A stretch of 64,000 bases of DNA from Streptomyces sp. NBC_01304 (GCF_035975855.1 NZ_CP109055.1:2976001-3040000), one strand, 5' to 3'. Positions 8,355 to 17,049 are shown, counted from the stretch's first letter. Notes: generated from the letters alone by a model not told the origin. Translations and numbers: made by a program.

Positions 8355-9734
8355 ATGTCTGAAAACCAGTTGTCCGCGACGCGTCGCCAAGTGCTTGCCC
8401 GTACGGGCCAGTTGGGTGCGACCATCGCCTTCGCCGGGGCCATCTCGGAGCTGTTCGCGGGCACCGCGGCCGCGCACGGCAAGGGCGGCTACGGGCCGCT
8501 CGTGCCCGACCCGAACGGCCTGCTCGACCTGCCGAAGGGCTTCCGCTACAAGGTCCTGTCCCGCGAGGGCGACCCACTGCGCTCCGGCGAGGGCCAGGTG
8601 CCGTCCAACCACGACGGGATGGCCGCGTTCGACGCGGGGCGGGGCAGAGTCCGGCTGATCCGCAACCACGAGAACCGGCCCACCGCCAAGATCCGGGTCC
8701 CGGCGATCGACGGCATCACGTACGACCCGATGGGCATGGGAGGCTGCACCTCGATCGGGCTCGACCGCAGCGGCGACGTCTTCGACGAGCACGTCGCCAT
8801 CGCCGGTACCGCCGTCAACTGCGCGGGCGGGCCCAGCCTTTGGGGCACCTGGCTGACCTGCGAGGAGGCCGAGGACAAGGCCGGCACCAACGGCTACACC
8901 AAGGACCACGGCTTCGTCTTCGAGGTCCACCCGACCGACACCCGCAAGCTCGGCGGAGCCGTGCCGCTCACCGCGATGGGCCGGTTCCAGCACGAGGCGG
9001 TGGCCATCGACCCGCACAACGGCACCGTGTACGAGACCGAGGACGCCTTCCAGAAGCCCTTCGGCCTGTTCTACCGCTTCCGGCCCAACAAGCCGCTCGG
9101 CGGCCCGGGTTCCCTGCAGGCGGGCGGCAAACTGCAGGCCATGCGGGTGCCGGGAGTGCCCGACCTGTCGGCGGTCCAGGAGACCGGCAAGGTGTTCTCC
9201 GGCATCGAGTGGGTCGACGTGCCCGACCCGCTGGCCAAGGAAACCCCCGTCCGGCTGCAGGACTTCGGCGCCAAGGGCATCACCCACGGCCAGAAGCTGG
9301 AGGGTTGTTACTGGGGCGGGCGCTGCGTCTACTTCGTGGCGAGCTTCGCGCGCACCGCGGACGGCTCGGCCGCCACCCACCACGGGCAGGTCTGGCGGTA
9401 CGACCCCAAGGCCCGCACGCTGGCCCTGGTGATCGTCTTCGGTCCGGCCACCGACCCGATGCTGCCGGGCGACGAGCCCGACAACATCTGTCTCGCGCCC
9501 GGCGGCGGCCTGATGGCCTGCGAGGACAGCGAGGGCGCGCAGCACGTCTTCGGTGTGACGCGGCGCGGCGAGGTCTATCCGATGGCGCGCGGCGCGAAGA
9601 ACATCGGCACTCCGGAGAAGCCCGAGTGGGGCGAGTTCGCGGGCGTCACCTTCTCGCCGGACCAGCGCACGATGTACGTGAACTGCTACACGCCCGGCAC
9701 GACCTTCGCGGTGACCGGGCCCTGGCACCACTAG
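8355..9734 (+). CDS. PhoX-family phosphatase (DUF839), Tat-exported
   Basis: A 459-residue secreted protein of the PhoX alkaline phosphatase family, a calcium/iron-dependent beta-propeller phosphomonoesterase. It starts with a twin-arginine signal (RRQVLARTGQLG followed by a hydrophobic stretch to about residue 42). Domain signs are the N-terminal GFRYKVLSREGD, the LIRNHEN motif, WGTWLTCEEAED, GRFQHEAVAIDP and the C-terminal FAGVTFSPD. AGGGAG lies 8 bp before the ATG at 8355. The PPK2 gene follows, so the pair may serve phosphate scavenging and storage. I see no clear PHO box upstream. Confidence 0.93.
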   Translation: MSENQLSATRRQVLARTGQLGATIAFAGAISELFAGTAAAHGKGGYGPLVPDPNGLLDLPKGFRYKVLSREGDPLRSGEGQVPSNHDGMAAFDAGRGRVRLIRNHENRPTAKIRVPAIDGITYDPMGMGGCTSIGLDRSGDVFDEHVAIAGTAVNCAGGPSLWGTWLTCEEAEDKAGTNGYTKDHGFVFEVHPTDTRKLGGAVPLTAMGRFQHEAVAIDPHNGTVYETEDAFQKPFGLFYRFRPNKPLGGPGSLQAGGKLQAMRVPGVPDLSAVQETGKVFSGIEWVDVPDPLAKETPVRLQDFGAKGITHGQKLEGCYWGGRCVYFVASFARTADGSAATHHGQVWRYDPKARTLALVIVFGPATDPMLPGDEPDNICLAPGGGLMACEDSEGAQHVFGVTRRGEVYPMARGAKNIGTPEKPEWGEFAGVTFSPDQRTMYVNCYTPGTTFAVTGPWHH

Positions 9735-9784
9735 GCCGCGTCGGCCGCAACAGCTGCCACATAAATCCCGAATAAGGACCAAGT

Positions 9785-9832
9785 GCCCGTCCCACGGAGC
9801 CCCAAGGGGGCCGTTCTCGCCGTGGGACGGGC
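9785..9832 (+). terminator. Long hairpin terminator after the PhoX gene
   Basis: A 13-bp perfect stem (9785-9797 with 9820-9832) encloses a 22-nt loop that itself can form a GCCCC/GGGGC mini-hairpin. It lies 50 bp past the stop and 73 bp before the PPK2 start. Confidence 0.7.
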
Positions 9833-9904
9833 CGTCCAGCGGTCGCGACACGCCCCGATCCGGCGCAGGATCGTGGGGAGTGTGACCGGAAGGGGTGCGC
9901 AGCA

Positions 9905-10918
9905 GTGGCCAAGAAGGACAGCAAGAAGGACGGCCGGAAGGCGAAGGCCGTCAAGGACGCCAAGGACGAGAAGGCGGCCAAGGGCAAGGCCAAGGCCAAA
10001 GAAGTCAAGGCCAAGGAAGTGAAGGCCTCGGCGGCCAAGGACGCGAAGGGCGCCAAGGCCGACAAGGCCACGACGGCCAAGCCCCTGCGCGAGCTGCTCC
10101 GCATCCCCGAGGGCGACCAGGTCGATCTCGCCGCCTTCGACGCGCGGTCGACCCCCGGCGGCCCCGCCGACAAGGAGGCCGGGATCGCGGCGACCGCCCA
10201 GATGGGTGAACAGCTCGCGGATCTGCAGGAGCGCCTGTACGCGGCCAGCACGGCCGGCGACCGGCGCCGTGTGCTGCTCGTCCTGCAGGGCATGGACACC
10301 AGCGGCAAGGGCGGCACGGTCAAGCACGTCATCGGCCTGTTCAACCCGTCCGGCTGCCGGATCAAGGCGTTCAAGGCGCCGACGCCCGAGGAGCAGAACC
10401 ACCCGTTCCTGTGGCGCATCATGAAGGCGCTCCCGCAGCCCGGCGAGATCGGCATCTTCGACCGCTCGCACTACGAGGACGTGCTCATCGCCCGCGTCCG
10501 CGAGCTGGTCCCCCGCTCCCAACTGGCGCGCAGGTACGGCCAGATCAACCGTTTCGAGAAGTCCCTCGCGCAGGACGGCGTCACGGTCATCAAGTGCTTC
10601 CTGCACATCAGCAACGAGGAGCAGCGCGGCCGCCTCCTGGAGCGCCTGGACCGCCCGGACAAGCACTGGAAGTTCAACCCCGGCGACATCGAGGAACGCG
10701 CGCTGTGGCCCGCCTACCAGGAGGCGTACGAGATCGCCCTGGAGCGGTGCTCCACGGAGGCGGCGCCCTGGTACGTGATCCCGGCGGACCGCAAGTGGTA
10801 CCGGAACTGGGCGATCAGCAAGCTGCTGCTCGAACATCTGGAGCTGCTCGACCCGCAGTATCCGAAGGGCGACTTCGACGTGGCGGAGTGCCGGAAGCGG
10901 CTGCTCTCGGAGTCCTGA
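9905..10918 (+). CDS. Polyphosphate kinase 2 family protein with lysine-rich N-terminal tail
   Basis: A 337-residue enzyme of the PPK2 family, which transfers phosphate between polyphosphate and nucleotides. The kinase core runs from about residue 60: Walker A GMDTSGKGGT near 122, the lid/acceptor motif FDRSHYEDVLIARV near 180, and RYGQINRFEK. Residues 1-60 form a Lys/Ala/Asp low-complexity tail (about 23 Lys) not needed for the fold. GTG start with AAGG about 12 bp upstream. It lies beside a PhoX phosphatase. A strong terminator follows. Whether it makes ADP/ATP or consumes them cannot be decided from sequence. Confidence 0.94.
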   Translation: MAKKDSKKDGRKAKAVKDAKDEKAAKGKAKAKEVKAKEVKASAAKDAKGAKADKATTAKPLRELLRIPEGDQVDLAAFDARSTPGGPADKEAGIAATAQMGEQLADLQERLYAASTAGDRRRVLLVLQGMDTSGKGGTVKHVIGLFNPSGCRIKAFKAPTPEEQNHPFLWRIMKALPQPGEIGIFDRSHYEDVLIARVRELVPRSQLARRYGQINRFEKSLAQDGVTVIKCFLHISNEEQRGRLLERLDRPDKHWKFNPGDIEERALWPAYQEAYEIALERCSTEAAPWYVIPADRKWYRNWAISKLLLEHLELLDPQYPKGDFDVAECRKRLLSES

Positions 10919-10927
10919 ACCGCGGGC

Positions 10928-10968
10928 AAGGGGCCGACTCCGCACGGAACATGCGGGGTCGGCCCCTT
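10928..10968 (+). terminator. Strong hairpin terminator after the PPK2 gene
   Basis: AAGGGGCCGAC (10928-10938) pairs perfectly with 10958-10968, and the inner CCGCA/TGCGG extends the stem to about 16 bp around a 7-nt loop. It is 10 bp past the PPK2 stop. Confidence 0.85.
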
Positions 10969-11010
10969 CTCGTGGCCTCGGGCGGCGGCTCCCCCACGAT
11001 GCGTACGGCC

Positions 11011-11928
11011 TCAGGCAGAAACCCGCGCCACCTCGGCGTCCAGGGCCGTGCAGAGCCAGTCGTGGCCGGCGCCGGGAGTGGGTGGTGAGTCGTCGTGGAG
11101 CTGTGCGGTCAGGCGCCAGTACTCGTCGATGCGGGGGTCCGCGGCGAGCAGTGCGCTGAGCCGGTGGCGGAAGGCGGGGGTGTCGCGGACGCCGCCGGCC
11201 TGGGCGTAGGCGCCGACGAAGCAGTCGAGGGCCTCGCCGCCGTGCGGGGAGTGCCCCTTCTGCAGCTGCGGGCCCGCCAGGGCGTAGGCCTCGGCGAGGC
11301 CCGCGTAGAGCACGGCCGGGCGGACGCCCTCGTCGCGGCGGTGGGCCGCGGGCTGCGGCAGCGGGCCGCCGCCGCAGTCGCCCGAGACCAGGGCGTGCAG
11401 CCGGGCGAAGGTCAGGACCTGCTGGGGCGTCGGGTCCGCCGGGGGTTCGGGGACCGCGTGGTCGAGGAAGGCGGAGACGGCCGCGGCCGGCATCCGTACG
11501 GGCAGCCAGCGGCGCCAGAAGCGGGCCAGGGATGCCGTACTGGGCGGCGTGGACACGGCGCCGATCAGCCGGAGCCGCTCGGCGCGCTCCGAGGGTGTGC
11601 AGTCCCGCAACAGCCGCAGGGCGGCCTCGCGCCAGCGCAGGGCCGCCAAGTGCGAGCCGAGTTCGCGCAGTTGGTCGGCGATGACGTCCTCCAGGACGTC
11701 GTCGCGCTCCAGGGCCCGGCCGACCTCCGGGACCGGCAGGTCAAGGGCGCGCAGGGAACGGATCATGCGGAGCCGGTCGAGCGCCTCCGGGTGGTAGCGG
11801 CGATGACCGCCGGCACTGCGGGAGGCCGCGGGCAGCAGACCGCTGTCCGAGTAGAAACGGACGGTCTTGACGGTGACGCCCGCGTGCTCGGCGAGCTCTC
11901 CGATGGTCAGCATTCCGTCAGCGGACAA
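11011..11928 (-). CDS. MerR-family transcriptional regulator
   Basis: A 305-residue regulator. The winged-helix DNA-binding domain is at the N-terminus (MLTIGELAEHAGVTVKTVRFY and GGHRRYHPEALDRL), followed by the dimerising helix and a long C-terminal effector domain of about 200 residues without the metal-binding Cys of MerR/SoxR. This suggests an organic ligand, as in TipA/BmrR types. The TTG at 11928 is preferred: GGGAGG lies 8-9 bp upstream, while the ATG at 11913 has no site. It diverges from the hydrolase gene at 12026, and the space between holds a promoter of MerR-activated architecture. Confidence 0.92.
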   Translation of the reverse strand: MSADGMLTIGELAEHAGVTVKTVRFYSDSGLLPAASRSAGGHRRYHPEALDRLRMIRSLRALDLPVPEVGRALERDDVLEDVIADQLRELGSHLAALRWREAALRLLRDCTPSERAERLRLIGAVSTPPSTASLARFWRRWLPVRMPAAAVSAFLDHAVPEPPADPTPQQVLTFARLHALVSGDCGGGPLPQPAAHRRDEGVRPAVLYAGLAEAYALAGPQLQKGHSPHGGEALDCFVGAYAQAGGVRDTPAFRHRLSALLAADPRIDEYWRLTAQLHDDSPPTPGAGHDWLCTALDAEVARVSA

Positions 11929-11931
11929 GGC

Positions 11932-11962
11932 TTGAACCTCCCTCTGCAGGAGTTCTTACGGT
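11932..11962 (+). promoter_or_regulatory. MerR-activated promoter with 19-bp spacer and dyad operator
   Basis: TTGAAC (11932-11937) and TACGGT (11957-11962) are separated by exactly 19 bp, the over-long spacing that MerR-family activators correct by untwisting DNA. An imperfect dyad, GAAC(C)TCC-N7-GGAGTTC, fills the spacer. The promoter points to the hydrolase gene at 12026 and lies just upstream of the divergent MerR gene, so autoregulation is likely too. Confidence 0.82.
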
Positions 11963-12025
11963 ACCGGCGAGCGCGGACGGCCCGGTGGCGGCCCCCGCGA
12001 CCGGGCAATGCCAAGGAGAAGGACG

Positions 12026-13573
12026 ATGACGCCGACGAAGACAACGACACGGACGACGTTCGTGCTGGTGCCGGGCCCCTTTACCGGTGGCTGGGTGTGG
12101 GACGAGGTGGCCTCGCGGCTCCGGGAGGCGGGCGCGAAGGTGCACGCGGCGACCCTCACCGGGCTCGGCGGGCAGCATCAACTCGCCGACACCGAAACGG
12201 ACTTGGAAACCCACGTCGACGACGTGCTGCGGCTGATCGACGAGGTGCCGCCGCAGGAGCAGCTGGTGCTCGTCGGCCACTGCTACGGCATCCACCCCGT
12301 GCTCGGTGCCGCCGACCGGCGCCCGGAACGGATCGCCCGGGTCGTGTATCTGGACGCGGGCATGCCGGCCGACGGAGACCCGGCCCTCAAGCTGGTGCCG
12401 GACCCCACGGTCCACGGGCTCCTCGCGGCCGGCACCGGGCCTGCCGCCGTCCCCGCTCCGGACCGCGAGGGCTGGCAGCGCTGGGGCAGCACCGAAGGCG
12501 TCCCCGCCGACGCCCTCGACCGCCTGACGCGGCTCGCCGCACCGCAGCCGTCGGGCACCCTCACCCGGCCGCTGCGGATGTCCGGGGCGGCCGCCGCGCT
12601 GCCGACGACCGGGGTCCTGTGCACGGGCAACGGGTCGAGCATCGCCCTGGTGCAGAACCTGATGGGCCTCGGCGACCCCCGCCTGCTGGCCCTCGCCGAG
12701 CCCCGCGTGACCTTCTTCGAACTCGCCACCGGACACTGGCCGATGCTGTCCGTTCCCGCCGAACTCGCCGACGTACTCCTGCAGGCGGCTGCGGGGGAAG
12801 GACACCGCCTGACCGCGAAGACGGACGAACCGCCCGCGCACCTGCGGCCCTTCCTCCTGGACGTGCCGGAGCGGGCGCGCGAGCGGATCGGGCGGGTCGA
12901 CCTCTACCTGCCCGACGCCGGTGCCGACATTGACGGCAGTCCCCAACAGCCGTTCCCCGCCGTGGTGTTCGTGCACGGCGGCCCGGTCCCGGAAGGGGTG
13001 CGGCCGACCCCGCGGGACTGGCCCACCTATGCCGGGTACGGCAGCTACGTGGCGGAGCTCGGGGCCGTCGGCGTGATCGTCGACCACCGGCTGCACGACC
13101 TCGCCGACTACGGCCGGGCCGCCGAGGACGTCGCCGCCGCGGTCGCCCTCGTACGCGCCGATCCGCGCGTCGACGAGGACCGCGTCGCCCTCTGGTTCTT
13201 CTCCGGTGGCGGGCTGCTGTCCGCGGACTGGCTCGCGGCTCCGCCGCCGTGGCTGCGGAGCGTGGCGGCGACCTATCCGATCCTCGCGCCGCTGCCGAAC
13301 TGGCCGCTGGCGGATCGCCGCTTCCGTCCCGCCGATACGTTGCCGGCGGCCGGTTCCCTGCCGGTCGTGCTGACCCAAGTGGGCCTGGAAATGCCGGAGA
13401 TCGCGGCGACGGTCGAGGAGTTCCGGGCCGCCGCCAAGGACTGCGGGGCCGATCTGGAGGTGATCGAGGTGCCGGGCGCCCACCACGGGTTCGAGACGGT
13501 CGACCACACCGACGAGACCCGCGAGGCCGTGCGGCGTGCGGTGCGCTCGGTCCTCGGCCATCTGCGCGGTTGA
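12026..13573 (+). CDS. Two-domain alpha/beta hydrolase; first domain has a Cys nucleophile
   Basis: A 515-residue fusion. Domain 1 (about 10-255) is an EstC/hydroxynitrile-lyase-like hydrolase: an oxyanion segment VLVPGPFTGGW, a nucleophile elbow GHCYG with Cys86 in place of Ser, and the catalytic His237 in GHW. Domain 2 (about 275-515) is dienelactone-hydrolase/esterase-like: FVHGGP near 316, a SGGG elbow at Ser393 and His486/487 in GAHHGFE. AAGGAGAAGGA precedes the ATG. It is driven by the MerR-type promoter at 11932, so its substrate or a related toxic compound is probably the effector. The activity is unknown. Confidence 0.9.
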   Translation: MTPTKTTTRTTFVLVPGPFTGGWVWDEVASRLREAGAKVHAATLTGLGGQHQLADTETDLETHVDDVLRLIDEVPPQEQLVLVGHCYGIHPVLGAADRRPERIARVVYLDAGMPADGDPALKLVPDPTVHGLLAAGTGPAAVPAPDREGWQRWGSTEGVPADALDRLTRLAAPQPSGTLTRPLRMSGAAAALPTTGVLCTGNGSSIALVQNLMGLGDPRLLALAEPRVTFFELATGHWPMLSVPAELADVLLQAAAGEGHRLTAKTDEPPAHLRPFLLDVPERARERIGRVDLYLPDAGADIDGSPQQPFPAVVFVHGGPVPEGVRPTPRDWPTYAGYGSYVAELGAVGVIVDHRLHDLADYGRAAEDVAAAVALVRADPRVDEDRVALWFFSGGGLLSADWLAAPPPWLRSVAATYPILAPLPNWPLADRRFRPADTLPAAGSLPVVLTQVGLEMPEIAATVEEFRAAAKDCGADLEVIEVPGAHHGFETVDHTDETREAVRRAVRSVLGHLRG

Positions 13574-13594
13574 GGAAGGGCGGGGCGGCCGGGC

Positions 13595-14758
13595 TCAGAC
13601 CCCGGCCGCGTACCGCCAGAAGTCCGTCATCACGGCCGGCGGGGTGGGGCCGGTCATCGCCACCTGGGTGAGCAGGATCGCGACCGTGCCGGTGGACGGG
13701 GTGAGGTGCCAGGTGGTGCCGCTGCCGCCGACCCAGCCGTACCGGCCGGGCACGCTCCACGGGTGGGTGGTCTCGACGTCCACCGAGCCGCCGTAGCCCC
13801 AGCCCTGGCCCTCCAGGAACAGGTCACTGGCCTCGCGTTGGGCCTTGGTGAGCTGGTCGGTGGTCATACGGCGGACCGCCTCGGCCGACAGGAGGCGACG
13901 GCCCTGCGGGGTCGTCCCCTCCGCGAGCAGCAGCCGGGCGAAGGCGAGCAGATCGTCGGCCGTCGAGACGAGTCCGCCCGCGCCGGAGGCGAACTTCGGC
14001 GCGGCGGCCCACTGGCCGTCGGGGGCATCGGTCCGTCGGAGGCCACCGGCCGCGTCCGGCTGATAGAGGCTGGTGAAGCGGTCGCGCTTCGCCACCGGTA
14101 CGTCGAACGCGGTGTCCCCCATGCCCAACGGCTCGAACAGCCGCTCCGCCAGGAACTCCGGCAGCGGCCGCCCGGCGACGCGCTCGATCAGCACGCCCAG
14201 GACGTCGGAGCAGGTGTTGTACAGCCAGGCCTCGCCCGGCTGGTACACCAGCGGGATACGGGCCAGCTCGGCCATCCACTCGTCCGGGGCCGCCAGTGCC
14301 TGCGGCTCCAGACCGCCCTGGACGCCCCGGCTGAACAGGAGTTGGACCGCCGGGAGTGAGAAGTCGGACGGGAATCCGTACCCGGCGCGGAACGTGAGCA
14401 GGTCCTCCACGGTGATCGCCCGCCCGGCCGGCACCACGTCGTCGACGGGCCCTTCCGGGACGCGGACCACCTGCGGCGCGGCGAGCTCGGGCAGCCAGCG
14501 GGCGACGGGATCGCCCGGCGCGATCAGGCCGTCGTCGACCAGCACCATGGCCGCGGCGGCCGTGACGGGTTTGCTGACGGAGGCGATCCGGAAGATCGTG
14601 TCCCTGCCCATCGGGACACCACCCTCGGCATCCGCCGCACCCACGGCCCGTACGTCGACGTGGTCACCCCGCGCGACAAGCGTGACCGCACCGGGCAGCG
14701 CCCCGGAGTCCACGTAGGGCTGGAGGATGTGGGGCTGGCTGGCGCGCAGGTCGGTCAT
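13595..14758 (-). CDS. Serine hydrolase, class C beta-lactamase / D-Ala-D-Ala carboxypeptidase-like
   Basis: A 387-residue protein of the beta-lactamase (serine-type penicillin-binding) family. Catalytic SVSK (SxxK) is near residue 60, a YNT (YxN-type) motif in WLYNTCSDVLG near 181, and a GGSGTT segment (KTG-box position) near 352. No signal peptide is seen, so it is probably a cytoplasmic esterase or peptidase rather than a true beta-lactamase. AAGGTGG lies upstream of the ATG. It converges with the MerR-controlled hydrolase (21-bp gap). Confidence 0.9.
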   Translation of the reverse strand: MTDLRASQPHILQPYVDSGALPGAVTLVARGDHVDVRAVGAADAEGGVPMGRDTIFRIASVSKPVTAAAAMVLVDDGLIAPGDPVARWLPELAAPQVVRVPEGPVDDVVPAGRAITVEDLLTFRAGYGFPSDFSLPAVQLLFSRGVQGGLEPQALAAPDEWMAELARIPLVYQPGEAWLYNTCSDVLGVLIERVAGRPLPEFLAERLFEPLGMGDTAFDVPVAKRDRFTSLYQPDAAGGLRRTDAPDGQWAAAPKFASGAGGLVSTADDLLAFARLLLAEGTTPQGRRLLSAEAVRRMTTDQLTKAQREASDLFLEGQGWGYGGSVDVETTHPWSVPGRYGWVGGSGTTWHLTPSTGTVAILLTQVAMTGPTPPAVMTDFWRYAAGV

Positions 14759-14802
14759 CGGTCCACCTTCACGGGTCGTGGCGAGCGGGTCGTCGAACGG
14801 GT

Positions 14803-14832
14803 CGGGTCCCAGGGAAGACTCCCTGGGACCCG
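14803..14832 (-). terminator. Perfect hairpin, probable terminator of the PAP2 gene
   Basis: A 13-bp perfect stem (14803-14815 with 14820-14832) has a four-base AGAC loop. It lies downstream of the minus-strand PAP2 gene and just before the serine-hydrolase start. Confidence 0.7.
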
Positions 14833-14865
14833 CAAAGTCATCGCCACCCGACCGAGGCTCGACAA

Positions 14866-14959
14866 TTCAGCCCGTCCGGCGTTTGAGGACAATCCTCTCA
14901 AGCCGACGGCAGTCTTACGGGAAGGGGCGGGGAGGGGCAAAAGACAGCCCGTCCGGCGA
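14866..14959. repeat. Partial copy of the dispersed Streptomyces repeat (family also at 20809 and 41482)
   Basis: The core CAGCCCGTCCGGCG-TTTGAGGAC (14868-14890) is followed by TTACGGGAAGGGGCGGG, as in the two longer copies, but the GCCCGAAGGGC mini-hairpin is missing. A second half-core, CAGCCCGTCCGGCG, recurs at 14945-14958. No gene lies here; it fills the space between the PAP2 and serine-hydrolase genes. Confidence 0.8.
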
Positions 14960-14993
14960 GGACCGGGGGCCCGGGGGCAGCGCCCCCGCGACC

Positions 14994-15707
14994 TCACCGA
15001 AGGCGGGCCTGACCAGAACGCGGGGCCCCACCCAACCGCAGCCCCACCCACCACACAAGGCACGCAACCCCGCCCCCGGTCAACGCCCCCACCACCGTGT
15101 CCGAAAGCCAGTGCGCCTGCAGCCACGTCCGGCTCCACATCATCCCCAGCGTCAGCACCAGCCCAACTCCCCACCACCAGCGCCGAGAGGCACCCGCCGC
15201 CGGCCCGAAGAGGGCGATCAGCACGACCACCGTCATGGCCATCGTCGCCGCATGCCCCGAAGGGAACGAGCCGTGGTCGACCTGGACCAGGGGATGCGCG
15301 GGACGCGGCCGGTCCACTAGGTGCTTGAGCCCCTGCACCGCGACCTGCGTCGCGAGCACCGTCACCAACAGGAACAGCGCCGCCCGCCACCGCCGCAGCA
15401 CCAGGAGCAGAACAAGCAGACCCAGCGTGACGAGCGCGCCGTTGGGGCCGCCGAACCAGTTCAGCCCGGAGGCCAAGGCCTGCGGCACCCCGTCGTGCGG
15501 TCCGCCCATCCAGCGCAGCCACGTGTCGTCGAGCCCCTGGAACGGCGGGCGGCGCACATCGCCGCGGATCACCAGACCGAGGAGCAAGGGCACCAGCAGC
15601 GCCCCCACCGCGAGCGCGAGCATCAACGAGCCGCGCGGGACCGCCGGTTGAGGGTCGCCCGGTGCGGTCGAGGGCGACTCGGGTGGGGACAGCAGGGTTC
15701 GAGGCAT
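14994..15707 (-). CDS. PAP2-superfamily lipid phosphatase
   Basis: A 237-residue integral membrane phosphatase, about six membrane segments. The three PAP2 signature motifs are present in order: KHLVDRPRP, SFPSGHA and SRTWLQAHWLSD. The family dephosphorylates phosphatidic acid or undecaprenyl diphosphate on the outer face. I chose the ATG at 15707, with GAAAGG 8 bp upstream. An in-frame ATG at 15794 adds 29 Arg-rich residues and would overlap the LacI-type palindrome at 15779, which fits better as promoter DNA. The gene is minus-strand, downstream of the LacI regulator gene, and may be under it. Confidence 0.88.
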   Translation of the reverse strand: MPRTLLSPPESPSTAPGDPQPAVPRGSLMLALAVGALLVPLLLGLVIRGDVRRPPFQGLDDTWLRWMGGPHDGVPQALASGLNWFGGPNGALVTLGLLVLLLVLRRWRAALFLLVTVLATQVAVQGLKHLVDRPRPAHPLVQVDHGSFPSGHAATMAMTVVVLIALFGPAAGASRRWWWGVGLVLTLGMMWSRTWLQAHWLSDTVVGALTGGGVACLVWWVGLRLGGAPRSGQARLR

Positions 15708-15778
15708 GCCAACGGGCCTTTCGGATTCCGGGACGGCCGGGACGCGGACGAGGGTCGCCGTCCTTCGGCCCCGGATAC

Positions 15779-15790
15779 TGACACGTGTAA
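15779..15790. promoter_or_regulatory. LacI-type operator, site A
   Basis: TGACACGTGTAA, a CG-centred palindrome, is the exact reverse complement of site B at 17013 and 11/12 like site C at 17050. It sits 72 bp before the PAP2 start codon. Confidence 0.7.
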
Positions 15791-15888
15791 CCATGCCTGA
15801 CTAGGGGTCGCGCAGGCGGTATGCGGATCTCTGGGCAGCCCGGGAGTGGATCACATGGGCAATCCCGGAAAACAGGGCAGGCGGCAAC

Positions 15889-16935
15889 TCAGCCGCTCGA
15901 CTCCCGCACCACCAACTGCGCCGAAGACACCCCGTGCACCCCCGCCGCCACCCCGGGCTCACGGATCAGCCGGGCCACCAGCTCCGCCGCCTGAGCCCCG
16001 CCCGGCATCCGCATCCGCACACTCGTGAGCCGGGGCCGCACGAGCCGGGCGAGGAGCAGGTCGTCCGCGCCCACCACCGCGGTCTCGCCGGGCACCTCGA
16101 TCCCGGCGTCCTGCAGGGCGCGCAGCAGGAGCATCGCGTACTCGTCGTTGTACGCGAACACCGCGTCGAGCCCCAACTGCCGCCAGCACGAGGCCAGTTC
16201 GACGGCCGACTCCTCGGTGTAGGCGAGCTCCAGCGGCACGACCCGCGCCCCCGGGAAGGCCGCGGCGGCGGCCCGTACGCCCGCAAGGCGGGGCTCGCTG
16301 AACAGGTGCAGGCCCCGCTCGACCGGCGTGACCACGCCCAGCGCGCGCCGGCCGCTCGCGAGGAGGTGGGCCGCGGCCACGGCGCCGACCTCGCCCTGGT
16401 CCATGGCGACGGAGTGGGCGCCGGGAACGGCCGGGGCCCCGTAGGCGAGGACGGCCGACACCCCGGCGCGGGTGAGGAGTTGGACGGAGGACGCGCTCAG
16501 CGGCGTACCGGCGACGGTGACGACGGCGGCGGGACGCAGTTCGGCCCAGGCGCGGGCGGCGTCCTCGGGGGTGCGGCCGCCGCCCGTGCCGTGCAGCACG
16601 ACGGTGTGGCCGCGCTCGGACAGGGCGGTCTGGAACTCGGCGAGGAAGGCGGCGAAGAGCGGGCCGACGGCGGGGACCACATCGGCGGCGACCGCGAGCA
16701 GGACGAGATCGCTGTGGCCGGAGCGCAGGGTGCGGGCGGCGGCGTGCGGGACGTAGCCGAGGTCGGCCGCGGCCGCCCTGACCTTGGCCTGGGTGGCATC
16801 GCTGACCCGGCCGGCGGCCTGGCCGTTGAGGACGTAGCTGACCGTGGCGCGGGAGACCCCGGCGCGACGGGCGACGGCGGCGCTGGTGGGCGGGGTGGCT
16901 CCGCCCCTGGGGCCGACCTTCGGGTTGTCCTTCAT
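15889..16935 (-). CDS. LacI-family transcriptional regulator
   Basis: A 348-residue repressor. The N-terminal helix-turn-helix (SAAVARRAGVSRATVSYVLNG, residues about 18-38) is followed by the hinge (DLGYVPHAAARTLRSG) and a periplasmic-binding-protein-like effector domain (LVLLAVAADV, GVVTPVERG, DAVFAYNDEYAMLLLRAL, VVGADD). AAAGGATC precedes the ATG. It diverges from an MFS-esterase-esterase operon. Two CG-centred palindromes lie in the divergent region and a third beyond its own 3' end. The effector is probably a carbohydrate or ester substrate of that operon. Confidence 0.94.
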   Translation of the reverse strand: MKDNPKVGPRGGATPPTSAAVARRAGVSRATVSYVLNGQAAGRVSDATQAKVRAAAADLGYVPHAAARTLRSGHSDLVLLAVAADVVPAVGPLFAAFLAEFQTALSERGHTVVLHGTGGGRTPEDAARAWAELRPAAVVTVAGTPLSASSVQLLTRAGVSAVLAYGAPAVPGAHSVAMDQGEVGAVAAAHLLASGRRALGVVTPVERGLHLFSEPRLAGVRAAAAAFPGARVVPLELAYTEESAVELASCWRQLGLDAVFAYNDEYAMLLLRALQDAGIEVPGETAVVGADDLLLARLVRPRLTSVRMRMPGGAQAAELVARLIREPGVAAGVHGVSSAQLVVRESSG

Positions 16936-17012
16936 CGTGCCGTGATCCTTTCACAGGCATCTCTTTCATCACGGGTCTGGTGCGGGGCCGGGAACGGGTG
17001 CTAGACATCCGG

Positions 17013-17024
17013 TTACACGTGTCA
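17013..17024. promoter_or_regulatory. LacI-type operator, site B
   Basis: TTACACGTGTCA lies between the divergent LacI gene and the MFS operon. It is identical, in reverse orientation, to site A at 15779. Confidence 0.78.
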
Positions 17025-17049
17025 CTCCCTTAGGGTCACCCGCCTCGGC

